From: Qipengyuania proteolytica | GTDB taxonomy: Bacteria > Pseudomonadota > Alphaproteobacteria > Sphingomonadales > Sphingomonadaceae | Length of the DNA: 64,000 nt | Direction: 5' to 3' | NCBI RefSeq assembly: GCF_019711565.1 | Contig: NZ_JAIGNN010000001.1 | Coordinates: forward strand, 1,364,001-1,428,000 | Shown: positions 1 through 8,479 of the stretch, one piece after another | Numbering within the stretch: the stretch's first letter is position 1 | Layout: every line of letters begins with the position of its first letter | Made by a program: the position numbers and the translations under genes | The notes under the pieces: model-generated | Seen by the model: only the letters and a program-made list of their open reading frames with translations | Told to the model about the DNA's origin: nothing | The model's database searches: none

Positions 1-29
1 TCGGCATCTCGGCCCGCTTCAGCTACTGA
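1..29 (+). CDS. 3' end of a probable outer-membrane beta-barrel protein (partial)
   Basis: Only the last eight codons lie in the window, reading GISARFSY and then TGA at 27-29. A closing strand of alternating residues that ends in an aromatic is typical of TonB-dependent receptors and other outer-membrane barrels, where it serves as the BAM recognition signal. A strong intrinsic terminator follows about 20 bases later on the same strand, which supports a real gene end here. The identity beyond 'barrel-like C-terminus' is inference from eight residues. Confidence 0.4.
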
Positions 30-49
30 TAGCGCCTTGTCGGAGTTCG

Positions 50-81
50 GGGGGCTGGACCGTACGGTCCGGCCCCCTTTT
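50..81 (+). terminator. Rho-independent terminator
   Basis: A 12-bp stem (50-61 with 66-77, one G-U pair) closes a four-base GTAC loop and is followed by four T residues (78-81). It sits between the plus-strand gene end at 29 and the convergent peptidase end at 83. The T run is only on the plus strand, so it acts for the upstream plus-strand gene. Confidence 0.8.
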
Positions 82-82
82 A

Positions 83-2920
83 CTATCGGTCTTCCGGCAC
101 CACGCGGAACTCGACTGCCTGAGCGGGATCGAGATAGGCCTGCGCCGTTTCCAGCAGCTGCTCCGGCGTAATCGCGAGGTAGCGGTCCTTGGCTGTGAGG
201 AACCGTTCGATGTCGTCCGGGCGGCTTTGCGCGCGGTCGACATAGCTCAGCCAGCCGGCATTGCTCTTGAGGCGGTTGTCGAAGCTTTCCAGCACGGGCT
301 GGCGCGCGCGCTGGAGGAGGTCGGCATCGATCGGTTCGCTGCGCAGCTTCGCCAGCACGCCCAGCAGCGCCTCGCGCGTCGCCGCGATATCGCCGGCATC
401 AACCTGCGCGCCCATCGCGAAGGTGCCGTAATTGTCCCACACGTCGCTCTGCGAGGCACCGACTTCGACGCCGTAGGTCTTGCCGAGTTCCTCGCGCAGC
501 GTGTCGGTCAGCATCAGCCGCGCGACCCGCGCCAGCAGGCTGAGCCTGGATGACCGCTCCCAGTCGCTGTCATCGGCGGTCGGCCAGACGAAGCGGAGCA
601 GCGCCTGGTCCTTCTCACCGGCGTGGGTGATGGTGTGGACCGTGCGGTTCGCGGTGAAGGTTCGCGCGCGCTCGCCCTGGTCGTAGGGACGGAATTCTGC
701 CTCGCGCCGGGGCAGCGCGCCGAAAGTCCGCGCGACAACGTCGATCACCTCCGCTTTGTCGAAATCGCCGACGATCCCGATCTCCAGCGCACCATTGACC
801 AGCCGGTCGCTGATCGTGGTGCGCAGAAGTTCGAAATCGAGCGCCTGGTACGCCTCGAGCGGCTGGCGAGAGAAACGCGGGTCGTTGTCCGAAACGATTG
901 CACCCGAGGCTTCGGCATAGGCCGAGGAGGGCGTCTTGCCGAGCCGGGCGAAGAAGGCGGGCAGGCCCTGCCGCCAGGTGCCCAGGCCCTCGGCGCGATA
1001 GCCCGGATCGACGAGGAAGGCGGCCAGCAGTTGCAGCTGCAATTCGAGGTCGCGCTCGGTGGTCGTTGCGGTGCCGCTGAAGCTGTCCGCGCCCTTCGCG
1101 ATCTGCGCGCCGACCGTGCGCCCGGCGAGGATGGTCTGCAGCTCGTCGAGACTGTGCCTGCCGAGACCCCCGGCTGCGATCAGGCCGGTCAATTCGGTGC
1201 CGAGCGGGTTCTCCCGTGTGTCGAGGAGCCCGCCACCGTCCACGGTCAGTTCGAGCCGGATCCGGTCGTCTTCCAGATCGGTCGGCTTGAGGTTCAGCAT
1301 CACCCCGTTGGCGAAGCGCAAGGTCTGGATGCCGAGTGCTTCGGTGGTGGTGTCCGCGACCACCGTTCCGGGGGTGCCGAAGTCGGTGTAGGCGAATTGC
1401 GTGACGCCGGCATCCTTGCTGGGGTCGGGCGTGCGTGCGAACGCCGTTGTGACCGCACTGCGCAAGGCGGCCTCGCCGCCCTCCGGCGCGTTCTTGCCGG
1501 TGAAGCGGACAATCGGGCGGTCGAGCATGGGCCAGTCTTCACGCAGGGCCGCCAGCACCGCCTCCGGCGTAATCGAGGGGATCAGGGCGCGGAAACGGGC
1601 CAACTGGTCATCGGCCGCGTCGGGCACGGCCTCTCCCTGTGCGAGCGCAAGCGCCGCTCCCGTCCATGCCGCATTGCCCCGCGTCGCTTCCTGTGCAGCG
1701 GCGGTTTCGAGCGCGTTCAGCTGGTTTGCCACCTGCTCCGCCACCTCTGCCTCGCTGACACCGAAGGCCATCGCCCGACGGTATTCGTCGAGCGCCGCGT
1801 CGAGGCCGCGCTTCCAGCCACCGTCTTCGGTAACGATCGTCAGTTCGGTGGTGCGGGCGATGTCGAGCAGGCTGCCGAACGACAGCCGCGCCGCGCGGAA
1901 AGGTGGGTCTTCGCTGCGCGCCAGCCGTTGCAGGCGGCGATCGACGATCCGGTCGCCCAGCGCGCGCAGCATGGCGCGGGCGCGCTTGTCCGTGCTGTCC
2001 GTCTCCTCGACATGGGGTGCATGGCGGGCCAGCGAAACCGTCTCGTCGAGCGCGGGGTGAAGATAGATGTCATAGGCATCGGCCAGTGCCGTATCCACCG
2101 GCCCGGCAGGCGGCTGCTCGGGCGAGGCGGCAGGGCGCCAGTCGCCGAAACGGGCTTCTATCTTCGCCTTGACGGTAGCCGGGTCGAAGTCGCCGACGAC
2201 CACCAGGACCGTCGAGGCAGGCACATATTCCCGCTCCCAGAACGCGCGCAGGCTTGCGGCGCTGGCGGCCTCCAGCGTCGCGAGCACGCCGATCGGCAGG
2301 CGCTCGGACACGCGCCCTCCGGGATAGGAGAAGGCGAGGCTGTCCTCGATATTCTGCAACTGGTACGTGTTGCGCACGCGCCGTTCGGACAGGATGACGC
2401 CGCGCTCCCGCTCCACCGCCTCCTGCGCGATCGTCAGCTCGCTCGCGGTCTCGCGCATCAGCATCAGCGCCGTGTCGAGCAGATCCTCCTCGGCGCGCGG
2501 CAGGTCGAGCTTGTATTGCGTGTAGTCGAAACCGGTCGAGGCATTGGTGTCCGCCCCGAAGGCGAGGCCGAGCCGTTCGAGCAGCTTGACCATCTCGCCT
2601 TCGGGCACATTGGTCGAGCCGTTGAACGCCATGTGCTCGATGAAATGGGCATAGCCACGCTCCTCTTCGCGCTCGTCGAGCGCCGCGGCATGGACGAGCA
2701 TGCGGACCAGCGCCGTGCCTTCCGGCCGGTCGTTCCTGCGCACGATATAGCGCATGCCATTGTCGAGCTTGCCGAAATGCCAGCCGTCGGCAGGGGTGAG
2801 ATCGGTCCCCGCCTGCTCCCAGTCGGCCGGATCCCAACCGATTGTCTCGGCGTAAGCGGTAGAGGCGACGGCGGCGGTGGAGAAGAGGAGGGCGGCGGCA
2901 AACGTGCGACGGATGGTCAT
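83..2920 (-). CDS. M16 family zinc metallopeptidase, secreted
   Basis: This encodes a pitrilysin/insulinase-type zinc peptidase of about 945 residues in the long two-repeat form. A signal peptide with an Ala-rich core ends near TAYA-ET. The inverted zinc motif HFIEH is at residues 92-96, with the downstream acidic stretch VERERGVILSERR supplying the expected third ligand region. The second half repeats the M16 fold without the zinc motif, as usual for the inactive C-terminal half. The protein should act in the periplasm or at the outer membrane. The ATG at 2920 was chosen because the signal peptide begins there; a GTG at 2935 is in frame and adds five residues. The gene is monocistronic and convergent with the preceding plus-strand gene. 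Confidence 0.9.
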   Translation of the reverse strand: MTIRRTFAAALLFSTAAVASTAYAETIGWDPADWEQAGTDLTPADGWHFGKLDNGMRYIVRRNDRPEGTALVRMLVHAAALDEREEERGYAHFIEHMAFNGSTNVPEGEMVKLLERLGLAFGADTNASTGFDYTQYKLDLPRAEEDLLDTALMLMRETASELTIAQEAVERERGVILSERRVRNTYQLQNIEDSLAFSYPGGRVSERLPIGVLATLEAASAASLRAFWEREYVPASTVLVVVGDFDPATVKAKIEARFGDWRPAASPEQPPAGPVDTALADAYDIYLHPALDETVSLARHAPHVEETDSTDKRARAMLRALGDRIVDRRLQRLARSEDPPFRAARLSFGSLLDIARTTELTIVTEDGGWKRGLDAALDEYRRAMAFGVSEAEVAEQVANQLNALETAAAQEATRGNAAWTGAALALAQGEAVPDAADDQLARFRALIPSITPEAVLAALREDWPMLDRPIVRFTGKNAPEGGEAALRSAVTTAFARTPDPSKDAGVTQFAYTDFGTPGTVVADTTTEALGIQTLRFANGVMLNLKPTDLEDDRIRLELTVDGGGLLDTRENPLGTELTGLIAAGGLGRHSLDELQTILAGRTVGAQIAKGADSFSGTATTTERDLELQLQLLAAFLVDPGYRAEGLGTWRQGLPAFFARLGKTPSSAYAEASGAIVSDNDPRFSRQPLEAYQALDFELLRTTISDRLVNGALEIGIVGDFDKAEVIDVVARTFGALPRREAEFRPYDQGERARTFTANRTVHTITHAGEKDQALLRFVWPTADDSDWERSSRLSLLARVARLMLTDTLREELGKTYGVEVGASQSDVWDNYGTFAMGAQVDAGDIAATREALLGVLAKLRSEPIDADLLQRARQPVLESFDNRLKSNAGWLSYVDRAQSRPDDIERFLTAKDRYLAITPEQLLETAQAYLDPAQAVEFRVVPEDR

Positions 2921-3021
2921 GGCTAAGCGCTGCACTATGCGAGGCCGACTGACAACGCCGTGAACCGAATTTGGCGTGGCCAGTGCGGCTTTTAACCGTG
3001 TTATCGCTGGCTTGGCAGTTT

Positions 3022-3915
3022 ATGGAGCTTTCGGTGAGCAGGCTCGATCTCGTCTATAACCCCGTGTCGGGCAGCTTCCGTCAGGCGCACCTCGACGCGC
3101 TGGTTGCGGCGCTGGAGAGGCACGGATTCATCGTGAGCGCCATGCCGACGACGGCGCAAGGCGCGCGCCTCTCGGGTCAGGCAGACCTCGTGTGCGTCCA
3201 TGGCGGTGACGGAACCTTGCGCGATGTCGTCCAGGCGCTGGGCGAGGATGCGGGACGGGTTCCGCTGTGCATCGCCTCCTCCGGCACCATCAATCTCGTT
3301 GCGCGCGAGCTGGGCTATCCGCGCGAGCCAGAGCGCTTTGCCGTCGAGCTGCGCGCGGCCTGGGACCGCGGCGCCGAGAGCTGGGTGCATTCGCCGCTCT
3401 ACCGGCTAGGGGAGATGCCCGTCGTCTCCTGCCTCAGCATCGGACCCGACAGCCATGCGGTGGCGCGGGTCGACGGCAAGCTGAAGCGACGGATCGGGCG
3501 CTATGCCTATGTCGTGGCGCTGCTGCAGCAGATGCGCGACTGGCCGCGCGCGACAATGACCGTACGCGGCGAACTGACCGATGGCGAGCGGTTCGAATAC
3601 GAGGCGGAAGCGGCCATTGTCAGCCACGCTGCGCTTTATGCCGGCCCTTTCAGGCTCAGCCCGCAGGCGGCACTGGCTGCGGATTCGGTGGAGCTGATCA
3701 CGCTCAGGCGCTCCACCCGGCTGGGCACGATCGCGCTATCGCTGGCCGTCATGCTGCGCCTGCCGGTCGCGCGCCTCGGGATTGCCGAAATCCGCTCGTG
3801 CCGCCGGATCGAGTTCGACCGTTGCGTGACGCCGGTCCAGGTCGATGGCGACCTCATGCCAGAATGCGCCTACGCCATCGCTCCTTCAGGGCTGACCCTG
3901 CGCTATGTGGTGTGA
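3022..3915 (+). CDS. Diacylglycerol/lipid kinase family protein (YegS-like)
   Basis: A 297-residue cytosolic protein of the DAGK catalytic-domain superfamily, which phosphorylates lipids such as diacylglycerol or sphingoid bases. The N-terminus has the nucleotide-binding opening YNPVSG and the GGDGT motif is at residues 61-65 (HGGDGTLRDV). The C-terminal half has the expected beta-rich region ending in a VDGD turn. The ATG at 3022 is preferred: it precedes the conserved core closely, and the upstream in-frame extension to 2971 has no family resemblance. The lipid substrate cannot be told from the sequence. The following gene overlaps its 3' end or abuts it. Confidence 0.85.
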   Translation: MELSVSRLDLVYNPVSGSFRQAHLDALVAALERHGFIVSAMPTTAQGARLSGQADLVCVHGGDGTLRDVVQALGEDAGRVPLCIASSGTINLVARELGYPREPERFAVELRAAWDRGAESWVHSPLYRLGEMPVVSCLSIGPDSHAVARVDGKLKRRIGRYAYVVALLQQMRDWPRATMTVRGELTDGERFEYEAEAAIVSHAALYAGPFRLSPQAALAADSVELITLRRSTRLGTIALSLAVMLRLPVARLGIAEIRSCRRIEFDRCVTPVQVDGDLMPECAYAIAPSGLTLRYVV

Positions 3916-3928
3916 TAGGGCTGGGTGG

Positions 3929-4954
3929 ATGACTGCTCGCGTCGCGCCCCTCCTTGCAGCCGCTGCCGCGTTCTTCGGCATGACCGGTACGGCGCAGGCC
4001 TGTGTCTACATAGATACCAAACCGCTGGAGCTTCACATTCCGCCGCCCGAGGGGATGACAGACCCGGCCGCGATCGCGCGCTGGGAAGCCGAACGCGAAG
4101 CCCATGCCGAGGCTTATGAGGCGGTCGCGCTCGAGGGGCGTATTCGCGAGCGCCGGCGTGAGTTGGCAGATTTCGCCCAAGCGACCGCCGGAATGGAGGC
4201 GGGGAGCCTGGCCGAAAGTCTGGCTCTCAACCTCACGCCACCGCTTGAGGCCGCCTTTGCGGAGTACAGCTCCTGCGGAGATATCATCGGGCCCCCGGTG
4301 CTCGATCCGGCGGGCTATCACCAGACCGCCGGACTGGAGTCGGTCGCTATTGCGCGCGGGATTTTCGATGACCCCGAGGACGCGAAGTTCATGCCGCGCC
4401 GGGAAATCCGCCGGATTGTGAGACCGCGTGGTGGCGAAGCCTATCCGAACTGCCTGGCAGAGGCACGCGCTGCCGTGTCGGCAGCCCTCTTGCGGCGCTT
4501 CTCGCAAGACGAACTCGCCCGCGCGCTCGCAGCGATCAGGCGCAGCGGCTTTGATCGCGTACCTGTGGACGAGACATCCCGTTCCCTTCTGGCAGCCCGC
4601 GATTTCCGACTGCTTGCCTTTGTCGAGGGCCGCAGCGGCCCCTTGCAGGTCAGCACTGCAGCGAAGCCGAATGACTGGGGCTGGCACCGGGAATGGTACT
4701 GGGACCTCGCACCAGAACAGGTGCGCGAACTGCGGGACTTAATGACGAACGACCCGCTGGGCCGCGCGCTGGTCGAGGAAGTCGAGAGGGTCGTTGCACA
4801 GGGAACGGCCGTCTGCCCCGGCGCCATGCGGGAGCAGGAGGCATACTGGGCCGAAGTCCGCAGGATGACCTACGCGCGCAAGGCCGAAATACTGGTGAGC
4901 CGTCGCCAGCGGCGCGAGGCAGCTACTTCTTCGGAGGCTTCGCCGGGGACCTGA
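3929..4954 (+). CDS. Hypothetical secreted protein
   Basis: I do not recognise this 341-residue protein. It begins with a clear signal peptide ([20 protein letters not shown], cleavage likely after AQA) and then a Cys three residues later, so it is probably periplasmic; a lipoprotein cannot be excluded but the lipobox is poor. The mature part is rich in Arg, Glu and Ala, with an apparent helical segment (residues about 55-110) that could be a coiled coil, and a few scattered Cys that might form disulfides. The start at 3929 is set by the signal peptide. It follows the lipid kinase gene by 13 bases and its 3' end overlaps convergent purC by 32 bases. Confidence 0.7.
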   Translation: MTARVAPLLAAAAAFFGMTGTAQACVYIDTKPLELHIPPPEGMTDPAAIARWEAEREAHAEAYEAVALEGRIRERRRELADFAQATAGMEAGSLAESLALNLTPPLEAAFAEYSSCGDIIGPPVLDPAGYHQTAGLESVAIARGIFDDPEDAKFMPRREIRRIVRPRGGEAYPNCLAEARAAVSAALLRRFSQDELARALAAIRRSGFDRVPVDETSRSLLAARDFRLLAFVEGRSGPLQVSTAAKPNDWGWHREWYWDLAPEQVRELRDLMTNDPLGRALVEEVERVVAQGTAVCPGAMREQEAYWAEVRRMTYARKAEILVSRRQRREAATSSEASPGT

Positions 4955-5729
4955 GGCGGCCGCGGTGGGCGTTCATGTCGAGCACTTCGCCCGGTCCCTG
5001 GTCGTCGTCCTGCAGCAGCTTCAGGCGGCGGGCGACTTCCTGGTAGGCCTCGCTCTCGCCGCCGAGATCGCGGCGGAAGCGGTCCTTGTCGAGCTTTTCA
5101 CCGGTGTTGATATCCCACAGGCGGCAGCCGTCGGGGCTGATCTCGTCGGCGAGGATCACGCGGCTGTAGTCGCCATCCCAGATGCGTCCGAACTCGAGCT
5201 TGAAGTCGACGAGGCGGATGTCGATCGCGCTGAACATGCCGCACAGGAAATCGTTGATGCGGATCGCCATCGACGAAATGTCCTGCATCTCCTCGTGGCT
5301 GCACCAATTGAAGCAGGCTATTTCCTCTTCCGAAACCAGCGGATCGCCGAGGCTGTCGTCCTTGTAGCAATATTCGAGCAGCGTGTGCGGCAGCAGCTCG
5401 CCTTCCTCGATGCCGAGGCGCTTGCTGAGCGAGCCGGCGGCGACGTTGCGCACGATCACTTCCAAGGGAATGATCTCGACCTGGCGGATCAGCTGTTCGC
5501 GCATGTTGAGGCGGCGGATGAAGTGCGTCGGGATGCCGATATGGCTGAGGCGGGTGAAGACGAACTCGCTGATGCGGTTGTTGATCACGCCCTTGCCGTT
5601 GATCGTGCCCTTCTTCTGGGCGTTGAAGGCGGTCGCGTCGTCCTTGAAGTACTGGATCAGCGTACCCGGTTCGGGGCCCTCGTAGAGGATCTTGGCCTTG
5701 CCTTCGTAGATCTGGCGGCGACGTGCCAT
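4923..5729 (-). CDS. purC: Phosphoribosylaminoimidazole-succinocarboxamide synthase (SAICAR synthetase)
   Basis: PurC joins CAIR and L-aspartate with ATP in step seven of IMP synthesis in the cytosol. The 268-residue length is slightly longer than the 237 of E. coli because of a C-terminal tail. Recognisable blocks are YEGKAK near the start (ATP binding), [41 protein letters not shown] and [14 protein letters not shown]. The start codon ATG at 5729 gives the canonical N-terminus [13 protein letters not shown]. It stands alone here, convergent with the secreted protein gene, overlapping it by 32 bases. Confidence 0.97.
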   Translation of the reverse strand: MARRRQIYEGKAKILYEGPEPGTLIQYFKDDATAFNAQKKGTINGKGVINNRISEFVFTRLSHIGIPTHFIRRLNMREQLIRQVEIIPLEVIVRNVAAGSLSKRLGIEEGELLPHTLLEYCYKDDSLGDPLVSEEEIACFNWCSHEEMQDISSMAIRINDFLCGMFSAIDIRLVDFKLEFGRIWDGDYSRVILADEISPDGCRLWDINTGEKLDKDRFRRDLGGESEAYQEVARRLKLLQDDDQGPGEVLDMNAHRGRLRSPAKPPKK

Positions 5730-5806
5730 GCGCGGATTTCCTTATCGCTCAAAAAGCTTGCGCCCCGGTGGCGGAATCGGTCGGCGATCACGGCCCGGGG
5801 CGTTCT

Positions 5807-5830
5807 AGGGCCGCATACAGAAGCGGCCCT
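5807..5830 (-). terminator. Hairpin downstream of the antiporter gene
   Basis: A perfect 8-bp inverted repeat (5807-5814 with 5823-5830) with an 8-base loop lies 11 bases past the antiporter stop codon. There is no T run after it on the minus strand, so it is only a terminator-like or RNA-stabilising hairpin. Confidence 0.4.
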
Positions 5831-5840
5831 GCGAAAGCAA

Positions 5841-7145
5841 TCAATGCACGGTCGGTGTCCCGTCCTCGACCGCAAGTGCGTGGTCTTCCTTCAGCTTCTC
5901 GATCAGCCGGCCGAGCGTGGCGCGCTGGACGAGGACGCTGAACAGGACGGCGGCGAAGGTCGCGGCAAGGATCAGGTCGCGCGTTTCCCCCGGCGGGAGC
6001 GAGAGGGCGAGAGCGATCGAGATGCCGCCGCGCAGGCCGCCCCACCACAGCACGCGGCCCGCACCCTTGTCGGTCAGGCGCGCGGCGGGAATGGTCTTCG
6101 TCGACACCGCAATGCTGACCGCGCGTGCCGCGAGGGTGAGCGGAATTGCGGCGAGCGCCAGAGCGGCCTGCCCGAAGCCGAAACTGAGCACAATCATCTC
6201 GAGCCCGATGAGCAGGAAGAGGACCGAGTTGAGGACCTCGTCGACCAGCTCCCAGAACTTGATGACGTAATCACGCGTCACGTCGCTCATCGCATAGGTA
6301 ACCCCCTGGTTGCCGATCAGCAGGCCCGCGACAGCCATCGCCAGCGGCCCGGAGATGTGGAGATAGCTGCACAGTGCGTAGCCACCCATCACGATGGCGA
6401 GGGTTATCAGTACCTCGAGCGTGTACTCGTCCATGCTGGCGAGGGCGCGATAGCCGATCCAGCCGAATACCAGCCCGACGAGGAAGCCGCCGCCCGCTTC
6501 GATGGCAAACAGCCGAGCGCCTTCCGATAGCGAGAAATCGTTGCCGCTGACCGCTGCGCCGAGCAGGATGATGAAGACGACGATGCCCACGCCGTCGTTG
6601 AACAGGCTTTCGCCCGCGACCGCGCTCTGGAGCGAGGCGGGCACATTCTCTTCCTTGAGCACCCCCAGCACCGACACCGGATCGGTCGGGGCGATCAGGG
6701 CACCGAAGACGAAGTACCAGATCGGTGCGACGGGCAGGGCGAGCAGCAGGCCGACGCCCCACATGGCAAGGCCGACCAGCACGGTCGAAAGCACCACGCC
6801 GACGGTCGACAATAGCAGTACCGGCAGCCATGCGACCTTGAGCCGGTCGAGATCGACATGCAGCGCGCCCGCGAACAGCAGGAAGCTGAGCATCCCCTGC
6901 AGCAGAGTCTCGGTGAAATTCATCTGCTCCAGCGTGCGCGCGACCCAGTCGTCCAGCGTGATGCCGGGGATCAGCGCATCAACGACCGTAAGCGCGATTG
7001 CGGCAAGCGCGCCCATCACCGTCAGGCCGATGACATGCGGCAGCTTGATGAAATGGTGGTTGAGGTAGCCGAGCAGCGCGGAGGCCACCACGAGGATGGC
7101 TGCAAGGTCGAAGGCGGAGAGCGCGCTGCTGGCTGTTTCGTGCAT
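5841..7145 (-). CDS. CPA1-family Na+/H+ antiporter
   Basis: A 434-residue inner-membrane cation/proton exchanger with about a dozen hydrophobic segments. The diagnostic block APTDPVSVLGVLKE followed by AGESLFNDGVGIVVF carries the ND motif of CPA1 (NhaP/SOS1-type) exchangers; the Asp pair is the expected cation site. A short cytosolic tail (LIEKLKEDHALAVEDGTP) ends the protein. The ATG at 7145 is preferred since the first membrane helix begins shortly after; the frame is open to 7223 without family resemblance. Expected role: sodium and pH homeostasis, which fits a marine lineage. It is divergent from the HPr-kinase-like gene, with 76 bases between the two starts. Confidence 0.9.
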   Translation of the reverse strand: MHETASSALSAFDLAAILVVASALLGYLNHHFIKLPHVIGLTVMGALAAIALTVVDALIPGITLDDWVARTLEQMNFTETLLQGMLSFLLFAGALHVDLDRLKVAWLPVLLLSTVGVVLSTVLVGLAMWGVGLLLALPVAPIWYFVFGALIAPTDPVSVLGVLKEENVPASLQSAVAGESLFNDGVGIVVFIILLGAAVSGNDFSLSEGARLFAIEAGGGFLVGLVFGWIGYRALASMDEYTLEVLITLAIVMGGYALCSYLHISGPLAMAVAGLLIGNQGVTYAMSDVTRDYVIKFWELVDEVLNSVLFLLIGLEMIVLSFGFGQAALALAAIPLTLAARAVSIAVSTKTIPAARLTDKGAGRVLWWGGLRGGISIALALSLPPGETRDLILAATFAAVLFSVLVQRATLGRLIEKLKEDHALAVEDGTPTVH

Positions 7146-7221
7146 CGGCAAGGGGTTAGCGTGGGTAAGGCGCGAGGTGAAGCTTGCAGATCGGCCACCG
7201 CTTGGGCAGCACCGGGGTGCC

Positions 7222-8121
7222 ATGCATTCCTATCGTCACTCCGGCCTTGCGATCGCTTCCGGAATCGAGCTTCCGGAATGGCAGGCGTTCCGCGTGGAGA
7301 ACGTTGCAACCGCCGATGTAGAGATCGTCCTTTCGGACCGGCGCTCCCCCTCATTTCCCGCGGATGGCAGCACTGCTGTGAAGGGCGACACCGTGTGTTT
7401 CGCGGTCGAGGGTGTCGGCGGCTGGGAGATCGTCGGCGGGCGGCGGATGGTGCTCCACCCCAGCCTCGCCGCCGACCCGCGCGAAGTCCGGCTGTTCACG
7501 CTGGGCAGCGCCTGGGGCCTGCTCGGCTACCAGCGGGGTCACGCAATGTGGCACGGCAGCGCGGTCGAGATGGGCGGGCATTCGGTTCTGTTCTGCGGCG
7601 ATGCGGGCGAGGGCAAGAGCACGATGGCGGCGGCCATGCTCGATGCCGGGGCCGCGCTCGTGGCGGACGACCTCAGCCGCATCGAGCCCGCTGCGGACGG
7701 AGCGCTGATCCATCCTTCCAGCACACGGATCAAGCTGTGGGGCGAGGCGGTCGATCATTTCGGCTGGCGCGAGCGCGTGATCGAGCGCGACTGGATGCGC
7801 GAGGACAAGTTCCATTGCCGGGTCCCGGTGCACCTTGCTGGAGACGACGCGGTGCGACTGGCCGCGATTGTCGTGCTTGCAACGGGTGAGAACGTGGCGC
7901 TCGAGCCCGTAACCGGTGCGGAAGCGATGACGGCCGTGCTTGCCGGGACGATCTATCGGCCCGAAGCGCTCGAAGCGATGGGTCGCTGGGCGGAGCAGGG
8001 CGCGCTTGCGGCGCAGACCGTGGCGCAGTGCCCGGTCTGGCGCCTGACGCGGCCGCGCGATCTGGGCGCGCTATCGCAGAGCGTGGTGCGGGTGACGGAG
8101 CTGCTGGCATCGCTCGGGTAG
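7222..8121 (+). CDS. HPr kinase/phosphorylase C-terminal-domain-like protein
   Basis: A 299-residue protein resembling the HprK kinase fold. The Walker A motif GDAGEGKST is at residues 126-134, preceded by HGSAV, and followed about 20 residues later by VADDLSRI, the usual acidic block. The N-terminal 100 residues replace the HprK regulatory domain and are of unknown function. No HPr, PTS genes or asparagine-synthase/PqqD genes, which often accompany such proteins in sphingomonads, are nearby. The phosphorylated target cannot be inferred. The ATG at 7222 is taken because the plausible protein start MHSYRHSG lies there. Confidence 0.7.
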   Translation: MHSYRHSGLAIASGIELPEWQAFRVENVATADVEIVLSDRRSPSFPADGSTAVKGDTVCFAVEGVGGWEIVGGRRMVLHPSLAADPREVRLFTLGSAWGLLGYQRGHAMWHGSAVEMGGHSVLFCGDAGEGKSTMAAAMLDAGAALVADDLSRIEPAADGALIHPSSTRIKLWGEAVDHFGWRERVIERDWMREDKFHCRVPVHLAGDDAVRLAAIVVLATGENVALEPVTGAEAMTAVLAGTIYRPEALEAMGRWAEQGALAAQTVAQCPVWRLTRPRDLGALSQSVVRVTELLASLG

Positions 8122-8126
8122 CGAAG

Positions 8127-8201
8127 TGGTGCCCAGGGGCGGAGTCGAACCACCGACACGACGATTTTCAGTCGTCTGCTCTACCACTGAGCTACCCGGG
8201 C
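8127..8201 (-). tRNA. tRNA-Phe (GAA)
   Basis: Read on the minus strand, it starts GCCCGGG at 8201 and ends with an encoded CCA at 8129-8127. The seven-base acceptor stem pairs with one G-U; the anticodon stem GACGA/TCGTC closes the loop CTGAAAA, giving anticodon GAA. The T arm GGTTCGACTCC is canonical. It lies directly downstream of yacG and six bases past the end of the convergent kinase-like gene. Confidence 0.97.
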
Positions 8202-8290
8202 ACACTGCTTCGGCGGAAGGGGCCATGCGGCCCCGCGAGCAATGAGGTCGCGCCTATGGCGAAGCGCGCACAGCTTGGCAAGGGGGGAAT

Positions 8291-8479
8291 TTAGTCTTCT
8301 GCGCCCTTCATGACCTCTGCCGCGATTTCCTCCGGCAGGGCAGGGCGTCCGGCCACCGAATAGCCATCGCCGAACCATTGCGAAAGGTCGCGGTCGCGGC
8401 AGCGGCTGGAGCAGAAGGGGGCGAATTCCTCCGTCCGGGCTTTCTTGCAGATCGGGCAGGTTCTGGCGGTTCTAGTCAT
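8291..8479 (-). CDS. yacG: Zinc-binding protein YacG (DNA gyrase inhibitor family)
   Basis: A 62-residue zinc-finger protein of the YacG family, whose E. coli member binds GyrB and inhibits gyrase. The four zinc ligands are C8, C11, C23 and C27 in CPIC and CSSRC, followed by the family's DLSQW block. The start ATG at 8479 overlaps the stop codon of the upstream RNase gene (ATGACTAG), giving translational coupling. The last gene of the infA-maf-RNase-yacG run; tRNA-Phe follows. Confidence 0.92.
   Translation of the reverse strand: MTRTARTCPICKKARTEEFAPFCSSRCRDRDLSQWFGDGYSVAGRPALPEEIAAEVMKGAED

Noticed and set aside
623-2926. Long open frame on the plus strand, about 770 codons
   Set aside because: It lies antisense to the M16 peptidase, which has a signal peptide and zinc motif. 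The frame is a product of GC-rich codon use; its composition (Arg/Gly/Ala-rich, no domain) has no protein-like features.
5807-5830. Possible tRNA or riboswitch near the antiporter
   Set aside because: Only a simple 8-bp hairpin; no conserved RNA motif could be recognised.
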